The notes under the pieces are model-generated. The model was not told the origin of the DNA and ran no database searches. It saw only the letters and a program-made list of their open reading frames with translations. Shown here one piece after another: positions 9,430 through 16,505 of a stretch of DNA of 64,000 nucleotides (positions within the stretch are counted from its first letter, which is position 1; each line of letters starts with the position of its first letter). This stretch comes from Lichenifustis flavocetrariae. Lineage in GTDB: Bacteria; Pseudomonadota; Alphaproteobacteria; Rhizobiales; Beijerinckiaceae. The DNA lies in contig NZ_JAMOIM010000004.1 of NCBI RefSeq assembly GCF_026130545.1, positions 124,001-188,000 on the forward strand. Direction: 5' to 3'. The position numbers were made by a program, and so were the translations under genes.

Positions 9430-10752
9430 GTGACCGCCGCCCACTTCGATACGGTGCTGGCGCGACTTCCGGCTCTGCATCCCAAACTGATCGATTTGTC
9501 GCTCGACCGGATGCAACGGCTGATGGACGACCTCGGCCATCCGGAGCGTCACCTGCCGCCGGTGATCCATGTGGCTGGCACCAATGGCAAGGGCTCGACG
9601 GTCGCCTTCCTGCGCGCCATGCTGGAAGCGACCGGCGCCGCCGTGCATGTCTACACCTCGCCGCATCTGGTGCGCTTCAATGAGCGGGTGCGCCTAGGGC
9701 GGGCGGGCGGCGGCATTCTCATCGATGACGCGCATTTCGCCGATGTGCTGGAGCGATGCGAGGCGGTCAATGCGGGTCAGCCGATCAGCTTTTTCGAGAT
9801 CACGACCGCTGCCGCATTCTTGGCATTCAGCGAGGTGCCGGCCGACTATCTGCTGTTGGAAGTCGGGCTCGGAGGGCGACTCGATGCCACCAATGTGGTG
9901 GAGCGGCCGGCGCTCAGCGTGATCACGCCGGTGTCGATGGACCATCCGGAGTTCCTCGGAACCAGCGTCGACAAGATCGCCTTCGAGAAGGCCGGCATTC
10001 TGAAGCGAGGTGTTCCAGCCGTATTCGCCACCCAGGACGAGGTGGCTCTCGACGTATTGGTTCGACAGGCGGAACGTGTCGGCGCTCCCCACCGCGTCGG
10101 CAACCAGGATTTCGCGACGCGCGAAGAAAACGGTCGCCTGATCTTCGAGGACGACCGCGGCTTGCTTGACTTGCCGCTGCCTCGGCTGGCCGGCCGACAC
10201 CAACAGGGTAATGCCGGCACCGCGATCGCGGCACTGCGGCTGCTGCTGCCCGGCATCGCGCCACGTGCCATCGAGGCCGGTTTGCTTGCCGCCTCCTGGC
10301 CCGCGCGCCTGCAGCGGTTGACACGCGGAACCGTGGCCGATCTCGCGCCGCTCGAAGCGGAGATCTGGCTCGACGGGGGGCACAATGCCGATGGGGGGCG
10401 TGTGCTGGCTGCCGCCATGGGCGAGCGCGAAGATCGCAACACGCGGCCTCTGGTGCTGATTTGCGGCATGCTCACCACCAAGGATCCGAAGGCCTTTCTG
10501 GACTCCTTCCGAGACCTGACCCAGGAGCTGATCGCCGTGCCGATCGGCGACGCGCACGCGGGCCGGAATGCTGCCGACATCGCGGCCATTGCACTCGCCT
10601 GCGGCATTCCCGCGGCCACCTGCGGCTCGGTCGCCGAGGCCTTGGGCTTCCTCTGCGCGCGACCCTGGCTCGTGCCACCGCGAATCCTGATCACCGGATC
10701 ATTGTATTTGGCCGGGGACGTTCTGAAGCTGAATGGCACGCCGCCAATGTAG
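9430..10752 (+). CDS. folC: bifunctional folylpolyglutamate synthase / dihydrofolate synthase
   Basis: A 440-residue Mur-ligase-type enzyme that adds glutamate to dihydropteroate and to folates. The ATP loop GTNGKGSTVAFLRAML (about residues 50-65), the motif YTSPHLVRFNERVR, the DHPEFLG segment of the magnesium site and the C-terminal DGGHNADGGRVLAA are clear. It starts with GTG at 9430, 9 bp after accD. The trpFBA-accD-folC order is common in Hyphomicrobiales. Confidence 0.96.
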   Translation: MTAAHFDTVLARLPALHPKLIDLSLDRMQRLMDDLGHPERHLPPVIHVAGTNGKGSTVAFLRAMLEATGAAVHVYTSPHLVRFNERVRLGRAGGGILIDDAHFADVLERCEAVNAGQPISFFEITTAAAFLAFSEVPADYLLLEVGLGGRLDATNVVERPALSVITPVSMDHPEFLGTSVDKIAFEKAGILKRGVPAVFATQDEVALDVLVRQAERVGAPHRVGNQDFATREENGRLIFEDDRGLLDLPLPRLAGRHQQGNAGTAIAALRLLLPGIAPRAIEAGLLAASWPARLQRLTRGTVADLAPLEAEIWLDGGHNADGGRVLAAAMGEREDRNTRPLVLICGMLTTKDPKAFLDSFRDLTQELIAVPIGDAHAGRNAADIAAIALACGIPAATCGSVAEALGFLCARPWLVPPRILITGSLYLAGDVLKLNGTPPM

Positions 10753-10780
10753 GCTCCCGACGAGCGTCAGTCTTCGCGGA

Positions 10781-11008
10781 TCATGCCTCAATCGAGCGAA
10801 CCCCGATGGTGGCGGTATCCGCCGAAAGGGCCCGGAGGGCAGCCTCCGATTCACGCGGCATGTCGTCCAGGCTGCATCCGAAGGGAATTGGCAGCACCAC
10901 GGACTTGTCGGGGTCCCCATCCCAGACCATCCGCACCTTCGACTGTTTGCGGGCCAGGTCATGGTGAACGCCGACGATCGTCACGCTTCGCTTTTCGGGG
11001 TCAGGCAT
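10781..11008 (-). CDS. conserved small protein, unknown function
   Basis: A 75-residue soluble protein, MPDPEKRSVTIVGVHHDL..., with a mixed beta/alpha pattern and no signal or membrane segment. I chose the ATG at 11008 because GGAGAAAGG lies just upstream; an ATG at 11026 is also in frame. It is convergent with folC. I do not recognise a family with certainty; the composition and codon use resemble the neighbours, so it is probably a real gene. Confidence 0.65.
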   Translation of the reverse strand: MPDPEKRSVTIVGVHHDLARKQSKVRMVWDGDPDKSVVLPIPFGCSLDDMPRESEAALRALSADTATIGVRSIEA

Positions 11009-11094
11009 GATCCGACCTTTCTCCATATTGCCTTCAAGAGTGATGGTTCCCCGCGCTGATCATAGAGACCGGCTCATAGTTCATGGATCCCGAG

Positions 11095-11742
11095 CTACAG
11101 CCGGCCCTTCGGGATCTCGTGCGCATAAAATTGGATTTCGTCGTCGATCCAGGCATGCGGATGGCCCGCGAAGCCCTCACGCAGGCTGACGTCGGTAAAG
11201 TTTCGCGTTCCGGCCTGAATCACGTCCGGTCCTTCATCGGCCACGACATCCGCGGCCTTCCGGCTCGGGCGGACGATGGCGATGTGCCCAGGGTGGTCTG
11301 CCTGGTGATTGTGGTAGCTCGCGACCACGAAAACCCCCGCGTTGGCGACCTTCTGGGCCGCGAGCGCGTCGCTGAGGGGAAGCCAGCCGGCGTCGCGGCC
11401 GGCATTCGGCAGCCATTCGTTCTGCGCATTGGCGAGCAGGACCTGCCCATGCTCCGGCGACCGAAGGATGTAGATGCCCAGCCGTTCCGCCACTGCGGCC
11501 ACGAAGGCGCTGCAATGGGTGTGGCGGCCTGGCAACCGTTCGGGCTGGCCATCGGGCTCGCCGGTTCGCCAATCGACGTGTTGACCGGCGATCCAGCGAT
11601 CCTCGACATCGAGGTGGTCATAGAAAGCGGACAGCCGTCGGGCGAGAGGGGGTACATCGCCGGCGGCCGGACGCCCGGAAGAGCAAAGGCCGAAACACAC
11701 CAGCGCGGTGACTTCAGCCAGAAAACGTCGCCGCGTGGGCAT
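11095..11742 (-). CDS. exported cysteine-peptidase-like protein (NlpC/P60 or CHAP fold suspected)
   Basis: 215 residues. It starts with a twin-arginine-like signal, MPTRRRFLAEVTALVCFG, preceded by GGAGGA at good spacing. The mature part has a candidate catalytic Cys in HTHCSAFVAAVAERL and a candidate His in HPGHIAIVRP, the order and spacing of NlpC/P60 or CHAP amidases. Those enzymes cut peptidoglycan peptides or related amides outside the cytoplasm. The fold is inferred from the two motifs only; the protein could be an uncharacterised relative. Confidence 0.65.
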   Translation of the reverse strand: MPTRRRFLAEVTALVCFGLCSSGRPAAGDVPPLARRLSAFYDHLDVEDRWIAGQHVDWRTGEPDGQPERLPGRHTHCSAFVAAVAERLGIYILRSPEHGQVLLANAQNEWLPNAGRDAGWLPLSDALAAQKVANAGVFVVASYHNHQADHPGHIAIVRPSRKAADVVADEGPDVIQAGTRNFTDVSLREGFAGHPHAWIDDEIQFYAHEIPKGRL

Positions 11743-11942
11743 GGACAGGTCCTCCGTGCCGCGGATCACGACGCACCAAAGTGGCCGTTGCGACGAAGGG
11801 ACCTTAGCGCGTCCGCTCGAGGTGATCCGTGATCCGGATCACAGGCCCGAGCCGGTGCGGAGACGAGCGGCGCAGGATGCCGCTCAGAGATCCCAACACT
11901 CGTCGTCTCAAGCCGTTGATCGCCCGTGTGACTTGCGCCCGA

Positions 11943-12170
11943 TCACTCCGGCTCGGTGTCGTTCGGCCTTGCCGGTTCCAGCCTGACGATCAATCTGTCC
12001 CGATCCCAGAGCTCGCGTGTGTCGCCGTCGATCAAAGCCTGAGCCTGCTGGATCGCTTCTTCATCGGTTTTGGCGGCAATGATCGAAAAGGCCTTGATGT
12101 GCCCATCCTCGCCCAGTTGGTAGAGCCGGTAGGAAGGGCCTCCATTCGTCTCAACACCAGATTGGCCCAT
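11943..12170 (-). CDS. conserved small protein, unknown function
   Basis: A 75-residue acidic protein (YRLYQLGEDGHIKAFSIIAAKTDEEAI...). It resembles the very common short rhizobial proteins with pattern 'Y.LY.LD..GHI......A..DEEAI..A', which have no assigned function. No signal peptide, no Cys. The ATG at 12170 gives the expected N-terminus. Confidence 0.65.
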   Translation of the reverse strand: MGQSGVETNGGPSYRLYQLGEDGHIKAFSIIAAKTDEEAIQQAQALIDGDTRELWDRDRLIVRLEPARPNDTEPE

Positions 12171-12301
12171 TCACTCCCCCAGCGACATCGCAGGCTGCCT
12201 TGATGGAAGAGCGCGTCTTTTCAGCTCGATAACAAATGAGAGGGGACTAACAAAAATTAGTAGGATTTCTATCGGAGCGGCAGGAGGACCTTCTTCGCGA
12301 G

Positions 12302-12955
12302 TCAGGCTTTCGGCTGGAGGGTCTTGAGCCATGTCTCCACGCCCGGCAGGACACGGGTGACCATCAGCGCCACGCCCTCCGGATTGGGGTGCATGCCGTC
12401 GCTCAATTGCAATCGGCTCTGCCCCGCGACGCCGTCCAGGAAGAAGGGATAGATCGGCAGGCTGTGCGCTTTGGCGAGGCTCGGATAGATGGCGTCGAAG
12501 CGGCTCGTGAACTCCGCCCCAAGCGTCGGGTCGGCGCGCATGCCCAGGAGGTAAACCGCGATGTGGCGGTCAGCGAGACGTGTGATCATCGTGTCGAGAT
12601 TGTTGCGGGTGAGGGCAGGGTCCTGGCCGCGCAGCATGTCGTTGGCGCCGAGTTCAAGCAACACGCCATCGGTGCCGTCCTGAATGGACCAATCGAGCCG
12701 GTCGAGCCCGCCGGACGTGGTGTCACCCGAGACGCTCGCGTTGCTGATGGTCACGTCGTAGCCATGCTGGCGCAAGGCGGCTTCGAGACGGGCCGGGAAA
12801 TCCTGGCCGGCCGGAAGCTTGTAGCCGGCCATGAGACTGTCGCCGAAGGCGACAAGCTGAAGCGTTTTGGCGAGCACCGGCACCGGCACGAAGGTCATTG
12901 CCGCCATCACGGTAAGGGTGATGATGGCGGGCGCCCTCCTGTTATGCCGGGACAC
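12302..12955 (-). CDS. arylesterase / TesA-like SGNH hydrolase
   Basis: A GDSL-type hydrolase of the TesA group, exported by a signal sequence (RRAPAIITLTVMAAMTFVPV...LA). Block I is FGDSLMAGY (nucleophile Ser), block II SVSGDTTSGG, block III GANDMLRG and block V DGMHPNPEG (catalytic Asp-His). It hydrolyses short acyl esters or thioesters in the periplasm. The GTG at 12955 gives the usual 217 residues; the frame stays open to 13042-13066, where it would overlap the divergent ABC gene. This divergent pairing with a YbbA-type ATPase is typical of tesA. Confidence 0.92.
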   Translation of the reverse strand: MSRHNRRAPAIITLTVMAAMTFVPVPVLAKTLQLVAFGDSLMAGYKLPAGQDFPARLEAALRQHGYDVTISNASVSGDTTSGGLDRLDWSIQDGTDGVLLELGANDMLRGQDPALTRNNLDTMITRLADRHIAVYLLGMRADPTLGAEFTSRFDAIYPSLAKAHSLPIYPFFLDGVAGQSRLQLSDGMHPNPEGVALMVTRVLPGVETWLKTLQPKA

Positions 12956-13044
12956 TGTGCCGGGTCTGCGCTGGCATCCCGCGTCAGCGCCGCCATATGA
13001 GCGGACGGGACCACCGGCTTGACCGCGCAGCGCTTGGAACATGA

Positions 13045-13767
13045 ATGACCAGTCCATCGAGTACACCTGCGATTGTCTTGCGCGACGTTCATGTCAGTCT
13101 GGGACGCGGGCCCGCTCGGGTTCATATCCTGCGCGGATTGGATCTCAATGTGGCGCGCGGCGACGCGGTTGGCATTACCGGACATTCCGGTTCGGGCAAA
13201 TCGACGCTGCTGATGGTGCTGGCCGGGCTTGAGCGCCCGCAGTCCGGGGCGATCGAGATCGAGGGGAAATCGCTTGGCGGCCTCAGCGAGGATGCTCTCG
13301 CCCGGTTTCGCGGCCAGCGGATCGGCATCGTGTTCCAGTCGTTCCATCTGATCCCGACCATGACGGCGCTCGAGAATGTCGCCGTGCCGTTGGAACTCGC
13401 GGGACGCCGCGATGCGCTGGCCATGGCACGCCGCGAACTTGCAGCCGTCGGCCTCGAACAACGCCTCGGCCACTATCCTGCGCAATTGTCGGGCGGCGAG
13501 CAGCAGCGCGTCGCCCTGGCGCGGGCGCTCGCCCCCAATCCTGCGATCCTGGTGGCCGATGAGCCCACCGGAAATCTCGACGACACGACCGGTCAGACCA
13601 TTGTCGACCTCATCTTTGCCACGCGCGCGGAACGTGGGGCGACGCTGGTCCTCGTCACCCATGATGCGGATCTCGCGGCGCGCTGCGACCGCACGATCCG
13701 CCTGCGCTCCGGCCTGATCGAAGCCGACCTGCGCAATCCGCGTCAGGCGATCGTCGCGGCGCAATGA
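13045..13767 (+). CDS. ABC transporter ATP-binding protein, YbbA/LolD-type
   Basis: 240 residues with Walker [11 protein letters not shown]-loop [17 protein letters not shown], signature [15 protein letters not shown], Walker [13 protein letters not shown] and H-loop VTHD. It belongs to the MacB/LolD/YbbA group that powers FtsX-type permeases. It is divergent from the TesA-like esterase, as in the E. coli ybbA-tesA locus. The large YbbP-type permease that usually follows is missing here: the next gene is SelW-like. Confidence 0.93.
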   Translation: MTSPSSTPAIVLRDVHVSLGRGPARVHILRGLDLNVARGDAVGITGHSGSGKSTLLMVLAGLERPQSGAIEIEGKSLGGLSEDALARFRGQRIGIVFQSFHLIPTMTALENVAVPLELAGRRDALAMARRELAAVGLEQRLGHYPAQLSGGEQQRVALARALAPNPAILVADEPTGNLDDTTGQTIVDLIFATRAERGATLVLVTHDADLAARCDRTIRLRSGLIEADLRNPRQAIVAAQ

Positions 13768-13856
13768 TGGTCGGGGCTTGACTTGTCAGAACTCCGTTGC
13801 GGTGGCAGATTCGATCGACGGGGCGCGCGGGCCCTTGCCGAATGGACCATCGCTCC

Positions 13857-14156
13857 ATGGAGACCGATAAGCCGAGGATCGTCCTCACCTATTGCACACA
13901 GTGCAATTGGCTGCTGCGTTCCGCCTGGATGGCGCAGGAACTGCTGTCGACCTTCGGGCTCGACCTGGGAGAGGTGGCTCTCTCGCCAGGCACCGGCGGC
14001 GTTTTCGTTGTCACCTATGACGGTGAGGTCATTTGGGAGCGCAAGCGGGACGGCGGTTTCCCCGACATCAAATCCTTGAAGCAGCGGGTTCGCGACAGAC
14101 TTGATCCTGACCGCGACCTCGGCCACACGGACCGGATCATTACGGCATCGGTGTAG
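13857..14156 (+). CDS. SelT/SelW/SelH (Rdx) family thioredoxin-like protein
   Basis: A 99-residue protein with the redox motif CTQC (in VLTYCTQCNWLLRSAWMAQE) close to the N-terminus and the trailing GGVFVVTYDGEVIWERK...GGFPDIKSLKQRVRD, the diagnostic Rdx ending. In selenoproteins the second Cys may be selenocysteine; here both are Cys. A thiol redox role is likely but untested. Start ATG 13857 gives the standard length; the upstream 20 codons look non-coding. Confidence 0.9.
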   Translation: METDKPRIVLTYCTQCNWLLRSAWMAQELLSTFGLDLGEVALSPGTGGVFVVTYDGEVIWERKRDGGFPDIKSLKQRVRDRLDPDRDLGHTDRIITASV

Positions 14157-14281
14157 CTTGGGCGTTCTCGCGCGAGGGCAAGCCACAAGGGGATGGCGGG
14201 TGCCGAGAGCCATCGCGCCACAGCAGCGCAGTAGGAACAGTTTCGATTTCGCGGATGTTGTTTCAGAGAGGAGACACATCC

Positions 14282-14548
14282 ATGACTCTCACCAAAACGT
14301 TGCTTACCGCGGTGATGCTCACGCCATTGGTGGGTGTGCCGGCAAAAGCCCGCGTTTATAATCTTGATCCCTACCAGGGCGGCGCTGCCGCGGCCCGATA
14401 CAATTACCAGCGCTATGGCGACACCGGCTATGCGCGCGACGGCGATGTTCGGAATACATGCGTCAAGCTTTGCCGTCACGATTCAAACCCGTGCGATCCT
14501 CCCGCGTTCAAGCAGGCGGACGGTCGCTGCGAGGGGCCCTTCGACTAA
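14282..14548 (+). CDS. small exported Cys-containing protein, unknown function
   Basis: 88 residues with a signal peptide (MTLTKTLLTAVMLTPLVG, cut near AKA). The mature part of about 65 residues is rich in Tyr/Gly/Asp and has four Cys (NTCVKLCR, NPCD, GRCEG), which could form two disulfides in the periplasm. GAGAGGAGACAC lies just before the ATG at 14282. I do not recognise the family. Confidence 0.65.
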   Translation: MTLTKTLLTAVMLTPLVGVPAKARVYNLDPYQGGAAAARYNYQRYGDTGYARDGDVRNTCVKLCRHDSNPCDPPAFKQADGRCEGPFD

Positions 14549-14648
14549 GCCTTAAAGCGCTGCCATCGCATGGCATTCCGTTCGTGCCTCGTGACCCGAG
14601 CGTGCAAGCCCGCTAGAACCTTCGGCACCGTGGGTCCGGAGTTTAGCG

Positions 14649-16013
14649 ATGACAAGGCTCTATTTTGATCGTGCCCTGCTGCAGGATGGCTGGCGCGATC
14701 AGGTGACCGTAACCGTTTCAGGCGACGGTCAGATCGTCGGAGTCGAGTCCGGAACTGCCCCCTCTGCCGATACTGATCGGGTCAAGGGCGTGGCGCTGCC
14801 GGGGGTCGGTAACCTTCATTCCCATACGTTCCAGCGCGGCTTCGCCGGGCTGACGGAACGACGAGGGGTCGAGGACGATCATTTCTGGACTTGGCGCGAG
14901 GCTATGTACAACTTCGTGGGCCACCTCGTGCCCGAGGATGTGGAGGCGGTGGCCGCCATGGCGTTCGTCGAGATGATCGAGAGCGGTTTCACGGCCGTGG
15001 CGGAATTTCACTACCTGCATCATGGCGCCGAGGGTCAGCCTTACGGCGACCCGGCCGAACTCAGCCGCCGTATCGTGGCCGCCGCCGCCACGACGGGCAT
15101 CGGCCTGACGCTCCTCCCCGTTTTCTATGCCCATAGCGGCTTCGATGGCGGTCCGCCGACGCCGGGACAGCGCCGGTTCGTTTGCGACCTCGATCTCTTC
15201 GCACGCCTGCATGCCAGTGCCGGCGATGCCGTGTCGACGCTGCCCATCGGGGGCATCGGCATCGCGCCGCATTCCCTGCGGGCCGTGACGATGGAGGAGT
15301 TGACCTATCTGCTCGGCCTGCACGGCTCCGGCGCCGTGCATATCCATATTGCCGAGCAAGAGCGCGAGATCGCGGAATGCCTTGCCGTGACGGGTGAGCG
15401 CCCGGTCGACTGGCTGTTGAGCCATATCGCAATCGACAGGCGTTGGTGTCTCGTGCATGCCACGCATATGACCGAGGACGAGACCCGGCGCTTCGGGCGG
15501 ACGGGCGCCGTCGCGGGGCTCTGTCCCATCACGGAAAGCAATCTCGGCGACGGCATCTTCCCGCTCACCTCTTTTCTCCGTGCGGACGGGCGCTACGGGG
15601 TCGGCAGTGACTCGAACGTCCAGATCTCACTTCGCGACGAATTGCGCACCCTATGCTACTCGCAGCGCCTGCGCGACCGCGCCCGCAATCGCGTCGCGAC
15701 GCCGCATCGCTCGTCCGGCCGGGTCTTGTTCGAAGCCGCCGCGGCCGCTGGTGCCCAGGCTCTCAGCCTACCGATCGGCGCCATCGCGCCCGGAGCGCGC
15801 GCCGACATCATCGTTCTCGATCCCGACGATCCCACTCTTGTCGGGCGGGACGGCGACACCGTTCTCGATGCCTGGATATTTGCCTCGACCCATTCTCCCG
15901 TCAGCGAGGTGTACCTCGGCGGACGGCGGGTCGTAGAGCGGGGCCGTCACATTGGGCGCGCGGCTGTCGAGGCTGCCTTTCGGCGCGTCATGCACCGGCT
16001 CCGAGCGATTTGA
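14649..16013 (+). CDS. hutF: formimidoylglutamate deiminase
   Basis: A 454-residue amidohydrolase of the HutF group, which converts N-formimino-L-glutamate to N-formylglutamate plus ammonia in histidine breakdown. Zinc-site residues appear in GVGNLHSHTFQRGFAG, HIHIAEQEREI, HATHMTEDE and GVGSDSNVQIS. Length is normal. No other hut gene is nearby, so the rest of the pathway must be elsewhere. Start ATG 14649. Confidence 0.95.
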   Translation: MTRLYFDRALLQDGWRDQVTVTVSGDGQIVGVESGTAPSADTDRVKGVALPGVGNLHSHTFQRGFAGLTERRGVEDDHFWTWREAMYNFVGHLVPEDVEAVAAMAFVEMIESGFTAVAEFHYLHHGAEGQPYGDPAELSRRIVAAAATTGIGLTLLPVFYAHSGFDGGPPTPGQRRFVCDLDLFARLHASAGDAVSTLPIGGIGIAPHSLRAVTMEELTYLLGLHGSGAVHIHIAEQEREIAECLAVTGERPVDWLLSHIAIDRRWCLVHATHMTEDETRRFGRTGAVAGLCPITESNLGDGIFPLTSFLRADGRYGVGSDSNVQISLRDELRTLCYSQRLRDRARNRVATPHRSSGRVLFEAAAAAGAQALSLPIGAIAPGARADIIVLDPDDPTLVGRDGDTVLDAWIFASTHSPVSEVYLGGRRVVERGRHIGRAAVEAAFRRVMHRLRAI

Positions 16014-16164
16014 CGGCCGGCCCCACTGCGGTTCGGCCCGAAAGGCGCCATATGGTGGCGAAAGATCGTGCATTGCGGCGCGGACCGGTCGACCCAGACC
16101 TGTGCAATCGCGCTGCGTCCACCGCGGAACGGCATCCCGCGGGTTGAAGCTCAGGAGTTGATTC

Positions 16165-16476
16165 ATGTCCAAACCCCTCGTCGTCTCACTCCCGCACCAG
16201 CTCGGCCGAACCGAGGCCGTACGCCGGCTCAAGGACGGGATCCAATGGGCGCGTGAGAAGTACGGCGGGATCGTCTCCATTCAGCAGGAGGAGTGGGCGG
16301 GCGATCAACTGACCTTTCGGGTCGGCGCGCTGGGACAAGCCGCGAACGGCCTGATCGACGTCTCCGATAACGACGTGACGTTGACGGTCCAACTGCCCTG
16401 GCTGCTGGCGAAATTCGCCGAGAAGGCGCAGGCCGCGCTGCAGAAGCAAGGTCACCTGCTTCTGGAGAAGAAGTGA
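16165..16476 (+). CDS. polyhydroxyalkanoic acid system family protein
   Basis: A 103-residue protein matching the small PHA-system / granule-region family (PF09650-like), with the patterns LPHQLGRTEAVRRLKDGI and DNDVTLTVQLPWLLAKFAEKA. Members are found with PHA genes but have no defined biochemical activity; they may act at granules. It is 30 bp upstream of the hybrid kinase on the same strand, and complements phaA/phaR at the left of the window. Confidence 0.85.
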   Translation: MSKPLVVSLPHQLGRTEAVRRLKDGIQWAREKYGGIVSIQQEEWAGDQLTFRVGALGQAANGLIDVSDNDVTLTVQLPWLLAKFAEKAQAALQKQGHLLLEKK

Positions 16477-16505
16477 GATAGGTTGGCAAGATCTGTCACC
16501 GGACA

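Noticed and set aside
12220-12270. short inverted repeat ACTAA-N6-TTAGT in an AT-rich gap as an operator or terminator
   Set aside because: Stem of only five weak pairs and no T-run; not distinguishable from chance.
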